Shown: positions 20,160-31,568, counted from the stretch's first letter. The stretch is 64,000 nt of DNA from Triticum aestivum (GCF_018294505.1 NC_057798.1:374666839-374730838), one strand, 5' to 3'. The notes: generated by a model from the letters alone, not told the origin. Made by a program: numbers and translations.

Positions 20160-21610
20160 ATCGGGCCGTCATGCAATCACGTGTATGATCCGCATCATGG
20201 GCACTGTCAAACTGGCCCACTAGTAGATTCAGGCCTTTAATAGGCCGAGTAACCCCCGACCCTCTTTTCGCAAGAAAACTCAATGGGCTTTTAGGAGGCT
20301 GAGAAGTAGGTTGGGCCTGAAACGTGCCGAATAGCTCACGGGCCGGCAGCAGCCCGAAATGGACCCCGGCCCATGATTGTGTGAATCAATTCATGGGCTT
20401 TTAACAGGCCAAAGTTGTCTCGGTCCTTGTTTGGCCCAATCTGATATCGGCTGCGAGTAGGCCGGATGCAAACCGGGCCGTAGTTAGGCCCAACTATATG
20501 ACGGGCTTTTAATAGACCGAAATTAATATAGGGCCGAAATGTTAAATGGGCCCTTAATAGGCCGAAACTAATATCAGGACGAATTACTAAATGGGCCTTT
20601 AGCAAGTGGGCCCAAAAGCTTCGCGTCCAGTTAAGGGGCCGAATCTGATATGGGCCATAATTGAGCCCAAAGCCTCTTAAAGGGCCGGACCTGATCTGGG
20701 CCGTGATTTGGCCCAGAAAGTGGGAGGCTTTTAACGGGCCGGATCTTATATGGGCCATTATTAGGCCCGGAAAGTGGCAGACCATTAATGGACCGGATCA
20801 AATATGGGTCGGCATTTGGCCCAAAACATGGCAGCCAGTTAATGGGCCGGCCTACTAGGGTCCTCAAAATCTTGTGGGCCTACAGCTGGGCCAGCCCATT
20901 AATGTCGGCAAAATATCGTGGGCCTTTAGCTGGGCCGGCCCATTATGATCCGCAAGAATTTTGTGGGCCTTTACCTGGGCTGGCCCATTATGGCACACAA
21001 AAATCTTGTGGGCCTTTACCTGGGTCGGCCTATTATGGCCCATGAAATCTTGTGGGCCTTTAGCTGGGCCAACCCATTATGGTCCGCAAAATCTCATGGG
21101 CCTTTAGCTGGGCCGACCCATTATGGTCCGCAAAATCTTGTGGGCCTTTAGTTGGGCCGGCCCATTTAAACTTGATGGGCCATGCCACATGTCGACGTAT
21201 CATAGGCGCCTTCTATCCAATGAGTGGATGACATCTGTCCCAATGATAAGCCGGCACGTGTTTCCTCCAGCCAATGATGATTTTACACGTGGAAAATCCC
21301 CATTTGTCGGGGCTGTTAACGGGTTATCGGATCCAAAACCCAACCCGATAGCTTAACGGTGTTCCATTACGGTGGATGCCACGTGTCGGTCACCCTTGAC
21401 GAAAGCACTTCTATGACGCACGATTTATCGTCATGGAAGTGGACACTTCCGTGATGATAATTTTGGTAATGTCATGGAACACTTCTACGACAGCACATGT
21501 ATGACTATCTTGATTCTGTCATAAAATCGTCATGGATGTACATGCATGACAAAAAACGCGACCTACTGTGAAAAACACGTATCATCACGGAAGTGTATTT
21601 TTTTGTAGTG
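20160..21610. mobile_element. CACTA transposon terminal region (one end)
   Basis: The right end (21578-21610) read on the minus strand begins CACTACAAAAAAATACAC, a CACTA terminus. Just inside lies the inverse pair acacttccgtgatgata (about 21447) and tatcatcacggaagtg (about 21582), i.e. subterminal palindromes. Further in are tandem gggcc-rich repeats. No matching left terminus is found; the left border is approximate. The flanking triplet after the end is TAG. The Transposase_24-like gene to the left may be part of the same element. Confidence 0.7.
20636..21170. repeat. CACTA subterminal tandem repeats, two types
   Basis: Positions 20636-20850 hold about four units of roughly 46-54 bp with gggccggatc-tatatgggcc and ttggccc-gaaag. 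Positions 20874-21170 hold seven units of about 44-46 bp with gtgggcctttagctgggcc and cccattatgg-ccgc. Both contain internal gggcc/ggccc dyads typical of transposase-binding subterminal repeats in CACTA elements. Confidence 0.8.
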
Positions 21611-21649
21611 TAGCCAAGTTCATGGCGGCTTCACATTAAGCCTACAACA

Positions 21650-22960
21650 TGCTGAAGATGCCTGGGCCGATGAACATCACAACCGTCCCCTCCGACAAGA
21701 AATATGCGTTGATTTGCGCCGACCAACTCTACCGGGAAGCAGTTGCAGAAGCTACCGCCAAGGCACCTACTCCTGCCGACGGAGCCCTGGGGGGGAAGAA
21801 GACTGGCGAGACCCCTCGCACCTACTCCGGCAAGCGCACCTATTCGGGGTGTTGCGCTCCCGTTGAGGACATGCCAGAGTGCTCCGCCGGCAAGAGCAAG
21901 AAGTCCAGAGCTACACCACCAGAGACCAAGAAGGTGCCCGTCAGGGAGGACGGCACAGGGGGAGCTTTTACCATAAGCTCGACCCTCGACGGCAAATAGG
22001 AAAGCGAGCTCGTCACTTTCCTGCGGGCAAATGTCGATGTGTTTGCATGGCAAGCCTCCGACATCCCCGGTGTTCCCAGGGAAGTGATTGAGCACCATCT
22101 TGTTGTCTGTCCTCATGCGCGGCCCGTCAAGCAGAAGGTCAGGAAGCAAGCTCTAGAAAGGCAGGAGTTCATCACGGAGGAGATTAGAAAACTAGAGGCG
22201 GCAAGCTTGGTAAGAGGAGTACTCCATCCGACGTGGTTGGCTAATTCGGTAGTGGTGCACAAGGCAAACGGGAAGTGGAGACTGTGTATTGATTACACAG
22301 ACATCAATAAGGCTTGTCCAAAGGATCCCTTCCCGTTACCGCGCATTGACCAGATTGTTGACTCCACGGCTGGGTGTGACCTATTATCATTCCTCGACGC
22401 CTACTCGGGATACCACCAGATCTTCATGACGAAAGAGGACGAGGAGAAGACAACATTCATCACCCCATGTGGTGCGTATTGCTTTTTACGGATGCCTTTC
22501 GGGTTGAAGAGTGCTGGCTCAACCTTTGCAAGAGCGGTCCAAATTGGTTTTGAGCCCCAGCTACATAGAAATATGGAAGCTTATATGGATGACATAGTGG
22601 TCAAAACCAAGGACAAAGCAACACTTGTGCAAGATATGGAGGAAACATTTGCAAACCTGCGCAAGATCAATGTCAAATTGAACCCTGAGAAGTGTGTCTT
22701 CGGCGTCCCGTCTGGATAGCTTCTCGGATTCTTTGTGTCCTAGCGCGGGATTGAAGCAAACCCAGATAAGATCAAGGCCATTGAGCAGATTGAGGCACCC
22801 AAACGGATCAAGGACGTGCGTCGGCTCACTGGCTACGTTGCCGCCATGAGCCAATTCATCTCCAGGTCCGCGGAGCGTTCTTCCTTTTTTCAAGATCTTG
22901 AAGAAAACGAGGCCAGTGGAGTGGACCGCGGAGGCCGAGGTAGCACTGCATGATTTGAAG
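21650..22960 (+). pseudogene. Tat-lineage Gypsy protease tail and reverse transcriptase
   Basis: After the protease C-terminal segment (MPGPM motif) an in-frame TAG at 21997-21999 precedes the RT. The main RT frame (22039-22719) has the usual order: the FAWQASDIPGVP entry, the WRLCIDYTDINKACP segment, LLSFLDAYSGYHQI, MPFGLKSAG and the YMDD catalytic box. It ends at a TAG (22717-22719), with another TAG at 22741-22743 and a frameshift near 22890, after which RT thumb sequence (IKDVRRLTGYVAAMS) continues. The YMDD aspartates are present, but the stops make the polyprotein non-functional. Confidence 0.85.
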
Positions 22961-22969
22961 AAATACCTC

Positions 22970-25456
22970 TCCTCTACCCCTAGTGTTGGTTGCGCCCAAA
23001 CCACAAGAACCATTGCTGTTGTATCTAGCGGCAACAAATCACGTGGTTAGCGCCGCACTAGTGGCGCAGAGAGAGGTCGACGAGGAGGCAGCAGCAGCGG
23101 CAGAGTCAACAGATGGCAAGCCGGAACCCTCTCCAATAGGGATCGATCCCGGCAAGACTGAGTCCCCGGCAGAGGCTGACGCCAGTGCGACAGGACCCAC
23201 GTGACCGGGTGAAGAGGTGCAGAAGAAGAAAATGGTGCAACACCCAGTTTACTTCGTCAGCTCCATCTTGCAGGGGGCTAGGTCGAGGTACTCGGGTGTG
23301 CAGAAGCTGCTCTTCGGCCTCCTTATGGCCTCGAGGAAGCTGCGTCATTACTTCCAAGCGCACAAAATCACTGTGGTCACCCGCCTCCTGTTGTAACGGA
23401 TACTGCATAACCCAGATGCAACGGGGAGGATCGTGGAATGGGCCCTGGAGCTATCAAGTTTCGGTTTAAAGTTTGAAAGTACCTCGACGATTCAGAGCAG
23501 AGTCTTGGCGGAGTTTGTTGCAGAGTGGACCTCGACGCCCGACGAAGAGGAACAGGAGACCACTCTCCCCGGCAAGGAAATGAGCCACAATTGGATCATG
23601 TACTTTGATCAGGCTTTCTCGCTGCAAGGCGCCGGTGCCGGTGTGCTGCTTGTCGCACCCACCGGGGAGCACCTCAAGTATGTCGTCCAAATGCACTTTC
23701 CCCGGGAAATGTCAACCAACAACACCGCCGAGTACGAGGGTTTGCTTGCCGGTCCCAGGATCACGGCGGACCTCAGAGTTAAAAAGCTCATCGTCAGGGG
23801 TGACTCGCAGCTCATCGTCGGGCAAATCAACAGAGATTATCAAAGCCCGTTGATAGAAGCTTACGTAGATGAGGTGAGGAAACCGGAGGAGCGCTTTGAC
23901 AGTATACAAGCGGAGCATGTCCCTCGGACGGAGAATGACATCACTGACTACCTGTCAAAGTGCGCTGCCCTCAAGCTACCTGTGGAACCAGGTACTTTTG
24001 TGCTTCAGTTAACTCAACCATCCGTCAAACCGTCGACCGGGCAGAACAAGCGGAGGAAGCTAGGCTCCGGCAAGTACTTCCCCACCGAGCTCCCCGTAGC
24101 TCCTGGCGAAGATGTTGCCATGGATGCCGATCCTACCGCAGGGCAACCGACTCTGGCAGGGCCTCAGGTCATGGCCGTAGAGAAGGCTGCCCCCATGGCA
24201 GAAGAGATGCCTTTGCTCCTTGTCGTCGAGCCACAGGCTCCGGCATGGGTGCAACACACCGTCCGTTTCCTCCAGAAAGGAGAGCTTCCTGAGGAGAAGG
24301 AAGAGGCAGAAAGAGTAGCCCGCCGGTCTGCTCTGTACCAATTCGTTGATAACATATTGTACAGAAAAAGACCGAATGGGGTGAAATTAAAGTGCATCTC
24401 CCGGGAGGAAGGACTAAAGTTGTTGGGAGAGATACATGGAGGCATATGTGGCTCCCACATATGGTCGAGGGCCCTTGCCGGCAAGGTTTCTTCTGGCCCA
24501 CCGCCCTCACTAGTAACCAAGTGTGAAGCATGCCAGTTCCATTCGAAGAAGCTTCATCAACCAGCTCAAGCCCTTCAAACTATCCCTCTCTCCTGGTCCT
24601 TCTCGGTCTGGGGTCTCGACATATTGGGCCCCTTCCCCCGTGCTGTCGGGGGCTTTGAGTACTTGTACGTTGCAATTGACAAGTTCACAAAGTGGCCAGA
24701 GGTGGAAGCAGTGAGGAAGGTGACGACGCAGTCAGCCATCAAGTTCTTCAAGGGACTAGTGTGTCGTTTTGGGGTACCCAACAGGATCATCACCGACAAC
24801 GGCACACAGTTCACAAGCCATGCCTTCATGCAATACATTGAGGATCTCGATAGCAAGGTCTGTTTTGCTTCTGTGGCACATCCACGGAGCAACGGACAAG
24901 CGGAGAGAGCAAATGCTGAAGTTCTGCGAGGCTTAAGAACGAAGACTTTTGACAGGTTGCACAAGAGTGGAAGATGCTGGATTGATGAGTTGCCGGCGGT
25001 TCTTTGGTCGATCAGAATGACGCCAAATCGAGCCACCGGCTAGACACCCTTTGCCCTGGTCTACGGGGCAGAAGCAGTTCTCCCCACGAAACTCATATAT
25101 GAGTCACCTCGAGTGCTCGCTTATGATGGGCTTGAGCAAGAGCGATTGTGGCAAGATGACGCAACACTCCTTGAGGAAGATCGTCTCCTAGCGGCTGTGA
25201 GAGCAGCATGCTACCAGCAAGCCTTGCGCCGCTACCATAGCCGCAAGGTCCATGCCCAGAGCTTTGAGGAAGGCGACCTTGCTCTTTGGCACGTTCAGTC
25301 GGCCAAGAATTCCAACAAGTTGATGCCAAAGTGGGAAGGCCCTTATCGGGTAACTTGAGTCACCAGGCCCAGCGCAGTCCGGCTAGAGACCGAAGATGCC
25401 ATTCCAGTGAGCAACTCCTGGAACATCAAGCATCTTCGCAAGTTTTACCCGTAAGG
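22970..25456 (+). pseudogene. Tat-lineage Gypsy RNase H regions and integrase
   Basis: A first RNase H remnant (LLLYLAATNHVVSAALV, about 23010) is separated by an acidic linker from a second, better preserved RNase H (about 23580-23960, with MYFDQAF, NNTAEYEGLL and RGDSQLIVGQ). Integrase follows in the same 536-codon frame (23433-25043). The catalytic D of GLDILGPFP, the D of TDNGTQFTS and the E of SNGQAERAN are all visible; the zinc-binding part near 24440 is disturbed by an indel. The frame ends at TAG (25041-25043), and the integrase C-terminal part continues to about 25456 with another stop near 25356. Confidence 0.85.
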
Positions 25457-26684
25457 TGCAGCTGCCAGGCCTGCTGGCAAGCCACCCTTTTGTACAAGCC
25501 TTGCCGACAAGGCATGTAACCCTTTGTACAAAGCCAGGCGTAGACCCTGAGCATAAATAAACAAAGCGCTGGCGCCCTAAGTTATAGCATGCATTCTAGG
25601 TCAAGTCTCTTCCTTGGTTACGGTTGATAGTGCTTGGCGGCGGCTAACCCCTAGCTTAGAGGTCGAGTGCGCGTATCTCTGTTCTTCTCTGTCTTCTTTG
25701 GTTCGCAGGGCACATAAGTATTCTTGTTGAGCTATTTTGGAAGAAAGGGGACGGACTGGCGTCCGAGCCCCGGCAAGCCAAAGTTGCCGGGGGCTGCAAG
25801 AACAAGGATCCATCCGCGGCAAGCCAAGGTTGCCGGGGGCTACAGATCCAGAATAGTTTTTTATCCTCTATCATGCATTTCATTATGGACTAGGATATGT
25901 GAAACCTCGTTTTATCCCTAGGCTACCATGCTCCCCTCTTTCCATACCCCAGGACTATCTCCTGGGGCCGAATTTAGTCGTAGTCGTGGAAGCAAGGAAA
26001 TGAAACGAGGAGCCTAAGCCCACCTCATCCCTGCCTCCGCCAAGGGCATGGGAAAGGTCGAGCGAAGTGGGGAGACGACAAGGCATGTTACCGGGCGAAA
26101 AATGTTTATCTTGAAAAATGAGGATTCGCTCCTTGTCGTGGGTTCCACCCGCGAACGGAAAACACGGCAAACATCCCTTTTTCATTAAAAAAACATCCCG
26201 TACATGTACAGTTCATACGAAATGAAAAACATGAGCAAGGGGATTACAAGTTCTAAAGTTAACGAAGGCCCGAAGGCTTACAAGAATAAAAAGAGATAAG
26301 ATGCCCATAATCCCTTTCTTGTCCCTCTCCTCGGGAGGCAGGTCAAGGAAGCGAAAAAGGGAAAAAGAGGCGCCTAGGCGAGCTATGAGCGGCAGAAAGC
26401 ACCAAGAGAACATCTCGGTGGCCGTCCAAAGGTTGGATGGTGATGGCGGCGCCGGAGGAAGAGCTCGAAGACGAGGCGACAGGACGTCAATACGTGACGA
26501 AGGCGTCGGTGCCCGCGTACTCCGACTTGACGGCCTTGCCCCCCGCCCTCTTCCTCTTCCGCAGCCTCCCAACGCTAGCCACCCAAGGAGACGACCCCGA
26601 GAAGTTCAAGGAGCCGGCGACATGGATGATGGGATCGCCGATGCCGCCCGAAGCAGCGCCCAATGCCTAGTCGGACCCGTCATC
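25457..26684. other. Tat-lineage spacer, no sense-strand gene
   Basis: Non-coding retrotransposon sequence between integrase and the antisense ORF. It contains two short direct repeats of cggcaagcca-agttgccggggg (about 25772 and 25817) that resemble the dyads repeated in the LTR. Confidence 0.6.
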
Positions 26685-27314
26685 CTATCGCCCGCTACCC
26701 TCATCGTCACTGTCGTTGTCTTCCTCGCCACTCTCGCTCAAGGAGGAATCTTCATTGTTGGAAGAGCTCTCCATGCAGCACCTTACGCGAGTCCCAAAGT
26801 GTCCAAAGATATTGACGGAGAGGAGGCCACTCTCCATTAGTTTGAAATGGAGAGAGAGCCCCTCCGTCAAGCTATGGATGCGGGCGAAGGTTTTCCACCC
26901 TCGACGAAGGTACATAACATGAGGAGCGGGGAACTCGACGTTGGCCCATGTGCCGCTGTTCCCACAACCCCTCATGTGCAGCCGCAACGCCTGTGGCGGG
27001 TCCAGCTCCATCTCCCGCACAAATGGAGTCGGGAGGCGAAGATGACGGCGCGGCGGCTGGCGCAGCCTGATGAAGAATTTGCAAGGGTTATCCCCGACGT
27101 GGCCCTCCACCGGAGGAGGGGCCGTTGGCGGAGGAGAGGCCGATCTGCCACCCCGTCCTCCTCTCCCTTGAGCGCGAGGACAACCTTGACCTCACCCCCT
27201 CCCCCTCCATCTAACGGCCGGCTCCGCCGCTACGAGCTCTTGGGGAGGAGCGATGCGTTGTCTAGCCGAGACCCTTGCCGCCACCGATGAAGCGTTGCCA
27301 CGCCCCCTCGCCAT
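26685..27314 (-). pseudogene. Antisense B3-domain ORF inside the Gypsy element
   Basis: Read on the minus strand from an ATG at 27314, a 210-codon frame ends at 26685. It has one in-frame TGA (27192-27194, codon 41). Before the stop is a basic Gly/Arg/Ala-rich lead. After it, about residues 78-175 match the plant B3 DNA-binding fold: an opening FFIRL, then LRLPTPFVREM, a TW near the centre, then RGWKTFARIHSLTEG and the closing LLSVNIFG strand. The tail is a long Ser/Glu/Asp-rich acidic stretch. Antisense ORFs in this position are known in Tat-lineage elements. A TATA box lies about 80 bp upstream. Function is unknown: it could bind the element's own DNA or a host site. The B3 assignment is from motif order, not a search. 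Confidence 0.65.
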
Positions 27315-27393
27315 GACAGAAGGAAGGAAGAAGCAAGAATGAGGAGAAGCAGATGCCGAGAGATTGAGGGGCGTCGTTCCTCCCGCTCCCATC

Positions 27394-27402
27394 TTTATAA
27401 AG
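27394..27402 (-). promoter_or_regulatory. TATA box of the antisense B3 ORF
   Basis: The minus strand reads CTTTATAAA here, placing a start site near 27365 and the ATG at 27314 about 50 nt further on, a normal short leader. It lies in otherwise GC-rich sequence. Confidence 0.5.
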
Positions 27403-27896
27403 GGGTGGGGGCGAGGCTCGGCCGCCCCTCTCGGCCAATCCGGCCCGTTGAAGTGACAGCAGGCGGGGCCGTCGACCGCCCTCCCCGCTCCATTGAAGGC
27501 ACATGGGAATCGACCCGCACGCGCGCGCAACTTCCCGCATCCCGCGTGCCTGTCATTCACTCTGCATCGTGCATGCAGCGAACGTAGCGCAAGGGATGGG
27601 CGCAGTGGGACGCGTGGAGCGACGGTTCCCAAGTGAGGGCAGTAAATGAGCAGCAGCCCTGCGGTCTCGAAGAGACACGCATGCCGCCTCTTTACAGTCC
27701 ACCACAAGATGACGCCAGCATGCTTCCGTCATGCACGCGTGCGGGACCCCCACATCGCGCGTTCAACGCGGGTCGTGGGGAAGCGTAGTGGACAAAGCAG
27801 TTACCGTGGTAAAATCCGCCCCGCCTGCCCGCACACTGTTGTGGGCCTGGCCCAACAACATGTCGCGCTTATTTATGGCCCAGGCCCGGGGGCTCC
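27403..27896. other. GC-rich end of the Tat-lineage interior with polypurine tract
   Basis: GC-rich sequence upstream of the antisense TATA box; it could contain upstream elements of that promoter. The last bases before the LTR (cccgggggctcc) occupy the polypurine-tract position for plus-strand priming. Confidence 0.5.
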
Positions 27897-29104
27897 TGTC
27901 GGTGTACAAAAGTAGGGGCTCTCCTTTTGACCCCTTTACCTGTGCACGGGTAGTCTAAGCCACGCGCCATGGCCACACATGGCAGGGCAAAGGAGGGAAG
28001 CCGGAAGAAAGCCGAAGGCTCGAGGAAAACAAGGCAACATCAAGGACCAAGGCCACAAAGTGCAGATGGATGAAGTAGGTTTCCCCGGCAAAACCCTTGC
28101 CGGGGGCAACCTCAGTAGCCCCGGCAAGGCCCTTGCCAGGGCAGCTCGTCCATACCGACAGAGTGAGCCACCCTTGAACCCACGGCCTCCAATGTCAACA
28201 ACCACGTTGGACCAGGGCTCGGGAGGCACCTCCATGGTGGCATGCAGATCTTTGTGAAGACATAGAATGCTCAAGATCAGATGAGGGTTGAGAGGAAACA
28301 ATCCTCACCAAGATCATTACTGAAGAAACCCACAAGACCCCCGGCAAGATCCTTGCCGGGGACGCCAGCGCACCACGACAAGACCCTTGCTGGGCCACCG
28401 GCAAGACCCTTGCTGGGCCACTCGACAAGACCCTTGCCAGAGGCGACAGCAGGGCCACTGCCAGGCCCGCACCAACCATGTCCCCGCCGCCGTTCGCATG
28501 CAGCTGCCAGCCCAACCAGCTGGGCAGGCACCTGCATGGCAACATGCAGCTTCCAGGCCAACTCAGCACACACCTGCGTGGCGGCATGCAGTTCTTCGTG
28601 GAGGCTCCACCACCACGCCACCTCAGCTGCTTGCCTGCCTACATGGCACCGCATGCATCGCTGGCCAGGGCACGTGTCGAAGCGAGGGGGAGCGGCGACG
28701 GACGGGACGGGACTCGCTCCCGTCCCCGATAAAGTGAAGGGACACCTAAGCCATGCATTAAATGCATCTTGTATTGTAATACAAGCGATAAGCTCGCAAT
28801 ACTGTAGGCTCTTTCCACCTCCTGTGTGCCACTGTGGCTGCCCCTTTCGCCTATAAAAGGAGGCCCAAGGCATACAGGAAAAGGATTCGGCTCTTTCGAA
28901 CCACACAGCATCCGTAGCTAGTTCGAGAGCTCAAGAACACTCAATACATCCACCAAGCAGGGCTAGGGTTTTACGCATCCTCGCGGCCCAAATCTGGGTA
29001 AACGATCTTCGTGTCAATTACTAATCCTGCTCTTCTCACAACCCCGCGCCCCGCAACCGTAGTAGGGATTCTTGTGATCCCATAGGTGTCGTTTCCCACC
29101 GACA
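27897..29104 (+). repeat. 3' LTR of the Tat-lineage Gypsy element (1208 bp)
   Basis: Starts TGTCGGTGTACAAAAG and ends TTTCCCACCGACA, so TGTCGG/CCGACA form the inverted ends. A TATA box (TATAAAA) lies at 28852-28858 in front of leader-like sequence. Between about 28080 and 28445 are six variants of an imperfect dyad, ccccggcaagacccttgccgggg in its best form. The partner LTR is not in the window, so age cannot be estimated. Confidence 0.8.
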
Positions 29105-29879
29105 ACTACGATGAGACTTTCTCACCCGTAGCGATGCATAAGTCTATCTGAATCATGTTAGCAATTGCCGCATTTTATGATTAGGAAATTTGGCAGATGG
29201 ATGTCAAAACTGCATTCCTGAATGGATTTCTGGAAGAAGAGTTGTATATGATGCAACCAGAAGGTTTTGTCGATCCAAATGGTGCTAACAAAGTGTGCAA
29301 GCTCTAGCGATCCATTTATGGACTGGTGCACGCCTCTCGGAGTTGGAATAAACACTTTGATAGTGTGATCAAAGCATATGGTTTTATACAGACTTTTGGA
29401 GAAGCCTGTATTTACAAGAAAGTGAGTGGGAGCTTTGTTGCATTTCTAATATTATCTGTAGATGAATTGTTGATTGGAAATGATATAGAATTTCTGGATA
29501 GCATAAAGGGATACTTGAATAAGAGTTTTTCGATGAAAGACCTCGGTGAAGCTGCTTACATATTGGGCATGAAGATCTATAGAGATGGATCAAGACGCTT
29601 AATTGGACTTTCACAAAGCACATGCCTTGATAAAGTTTTGAAGAAGTTCAAAATGGATCAGTCAAAGAAAGTGTTCTTGCCTGTGTTACAAGGTGTGAAG
29701 TTGAGTCAGACTCAATGCCCGACCACTACAGAAGATAGAGAGAAAATGAAATTCATTCCCTATGCTTCAGCCATAGGTTCTATCATGTATGCAATGTTGT
29801 GTACCAGACCTGATGTGTGCCTTGCTATAAGTATAGCGGGGAGGTACCAAAGTAATCCCGGAGTGGAGCACTGGTCAGC
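29105..29879 (+). pseudogene. Angela/BARE-like Copia fragment 1: reverse transcriptase
   Basis: Begins with the DETFSPVA start of the Copia RVT_2 domain immediately after the Gypsy 3' LTR. It continues with [19 protein letters not shown] and RSIYGL, a catalytic box degraded to SVDE, then DLGEAAYILGMKI, YASAIGSIMYAM and TRPDVCLAI. In-frame stops (a TGA near 29150, TAG near 29183 and TAG near 29307) show it is dead. Upstream parts of the element (gag, protease, integrase) are not in this window. The fragment is interrupted at 29880 by the Sirevirus-like element. Confidence 0.85.
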
Positions 29880-31568
29880 TGTAGGATCGAAAGTATGTCT
29901 AGAGGGGGGTGATTAGACTACTTGACCAAATAAAAACTTATCCTTTTCCCAATTTTAGTCTTTGGCAGATTTTAGCTATCTTAGCACAAGTCAAGCAATC
30001 TTAACACAATTCAAGCAAGCATGCAAAGAGTATATGAGCAGTGGAAAGTAAAGCATGCAACTTGTAAGAATGTAAAGGGAAGGGTTTGGAGAATTCAAAC
30101 GCAATTTGGAGACACGGTGATTTTTGATCTGTTGTTCCGATAGGTGGTGCTATCGTACATCCACGTTGATGGAGACTTCAACCCACGAAGGGTAATGGTT
30201 GTGCGAGTCCACGGAGGGCTCCACCCACGAAGGGTCCACGAAGAAGCAACCTTGTCTATCCCACCATGGTCGTCGCCCACGAAGGACTTGCCTCACTAGC
30301 GGTAGATCTTCACGAAGTAGGCGATCTCCTTGCCCTTACAAACTCCTTGGTTCACTCCACAATCTTGTCGTAGGCTCCCAAGTGACACCTACCCAATCTA
30401 GGAGACACCACTCTCCAAGAAGTAACAAATGGTGTGTTGATGATGAACTCCTTGCTCTTGTGCTTCAAATGATAGTCTCCCCAACACTCAACTCTCTCCC
30501 ACAAGATTTGGATTTGGTAGAAAGAAGATTTGAGTGGAAAGCAACTTGGGGAAGGCTAGAGATCAAGATTCATATGGTAGGAATGGAATATCTTGGCCTC
30601 AACACATGAGTAGGTGGTTCCTTCTCAGAAATAGCAAGTTGGAAGTGTAGGTTCGTTCTGATGGCTCTCTTCGTGAATGAAGAGGAGGTGGAGGGGTATT
30701 TATAGCCTCCACACAAAATCTAACCATTACACACAACTTGCAAAACTCGGTGGGACCAAATTGATAAACTCGGTCGGACCGATTCAGCAAATCTAGTGAC
30801 CGTTAGGATTTTCGGTGGGACCGATATGCAACTTGGTAGGACCGATATGGTTAGGGTTAGGGCATAACGTAATCTCGGTGAGACCGACTACACAAACTCG
30901 GTGAGACCGATTTTGGTAATAAGCTAACTAGAGAGTTGGTCAGGTAAACTCGGTGGGACCGGTTCGCTCATTTTCGTGGGACCGAAATGTTACAAAAAGG
31001 AAACAGGGAGTTTACATTGCAATCTCGATGGGACCGATCGCTCATCTCGGTGGTACCGAAACGTTATGAAGGGAAACAGAGAAATTACAACCCCATCTCG
31101 GTGAGACCGAGATCCCTATCGGTGAGACCGATTTGCCTAGGGTTTGTGGCAGTGGCTATGACATCTGAACTCGGTGGCGCCAGGTAGAAAGAATCGGTGG
31201 GGTCGAGTTTGACTTTTGGTTTAGGTCATATATGGATATGAGAAAGTAGTTGAGGGTTTTGGAGCATATCACTAAGCAATGTGGAGCAAGAAACTCATTA
31301 AGCAACACCTCATCCCTCCTTGATAGTATTGGCTTTTCCTATGGACTCAATGTGATATTGGATCACTAAAATACAAAATGTAGAGTCTTGAGCTTTTGAG
31401 CTTGAGCCAATCCTTTTATCCTTAGCATTTTGAGGGATCCACTTTTCTCATCCATGCCATGCCATTCATTGAGCTTTTCCTGAAATATTCATCTTGGAAT
31501 GATGTTAGCTCAATGAGCTATATGTTGTTAGGAATTACCAAAACCACCTAGGGATAGTTACACTTTCA
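29880..31568 (-). repeat. 3' LTR of the Sirevirus-like element
   Basis: Plus-strand ends are TGTAGGATCGAAAG and ACTTTCA (TGAAAGT...CTACA in the element's sense). The LTR TATA box is 30697-30705 (minus-strand CTATAAATA). Upstream of it in the element's sense, about 30745-31210, more than ten copies of a short dyad ctcggtg-gaccgag or close variants are dispersed. Confidence 0.85.

Larger units (their letters stand above)
21611..29104 (+). mobile_element. 5'-truncated Tat-lineage Gypsy retrotransposon
   Basis: The internal sequence starts abruptly in the protease C-terminus next to the CACTA terminus and runs through reverse transcriptase, two RNase H regions, integrase, a 2.4-kb spacer with an antisense ORF, a GC-rich polypurine-like tract and the 3' LTR (27897-29104). 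Two RNase H segments between RT and integrase and an antisense ORF upstream of the 3' LTR are features of the Tat lineage. The 5' LTR, primer site and gag are absent from the window. The 3' LTR is followed by ACTAC, inside the Copia RT. Confidence 0.8.

Noticed and set aside
20336..21151. ORFs with repeated Gly-Pro-Asn patterns on both strands
   Set aside because: They are frame translations of the CACTA subterminal tandem repeats.
26301..26840. 179-codon plus-strand ORF
   Set aside because: It is the shadow of the antisense B3 frame, which has the domain signature.
30199..30609. Plus-strand ORF of 136 codons in the LTR, repeated at 38472
   Set aside because: It lies in a non-coding LTR, against the element's orientation, and is present only because the LTR is duplicated.
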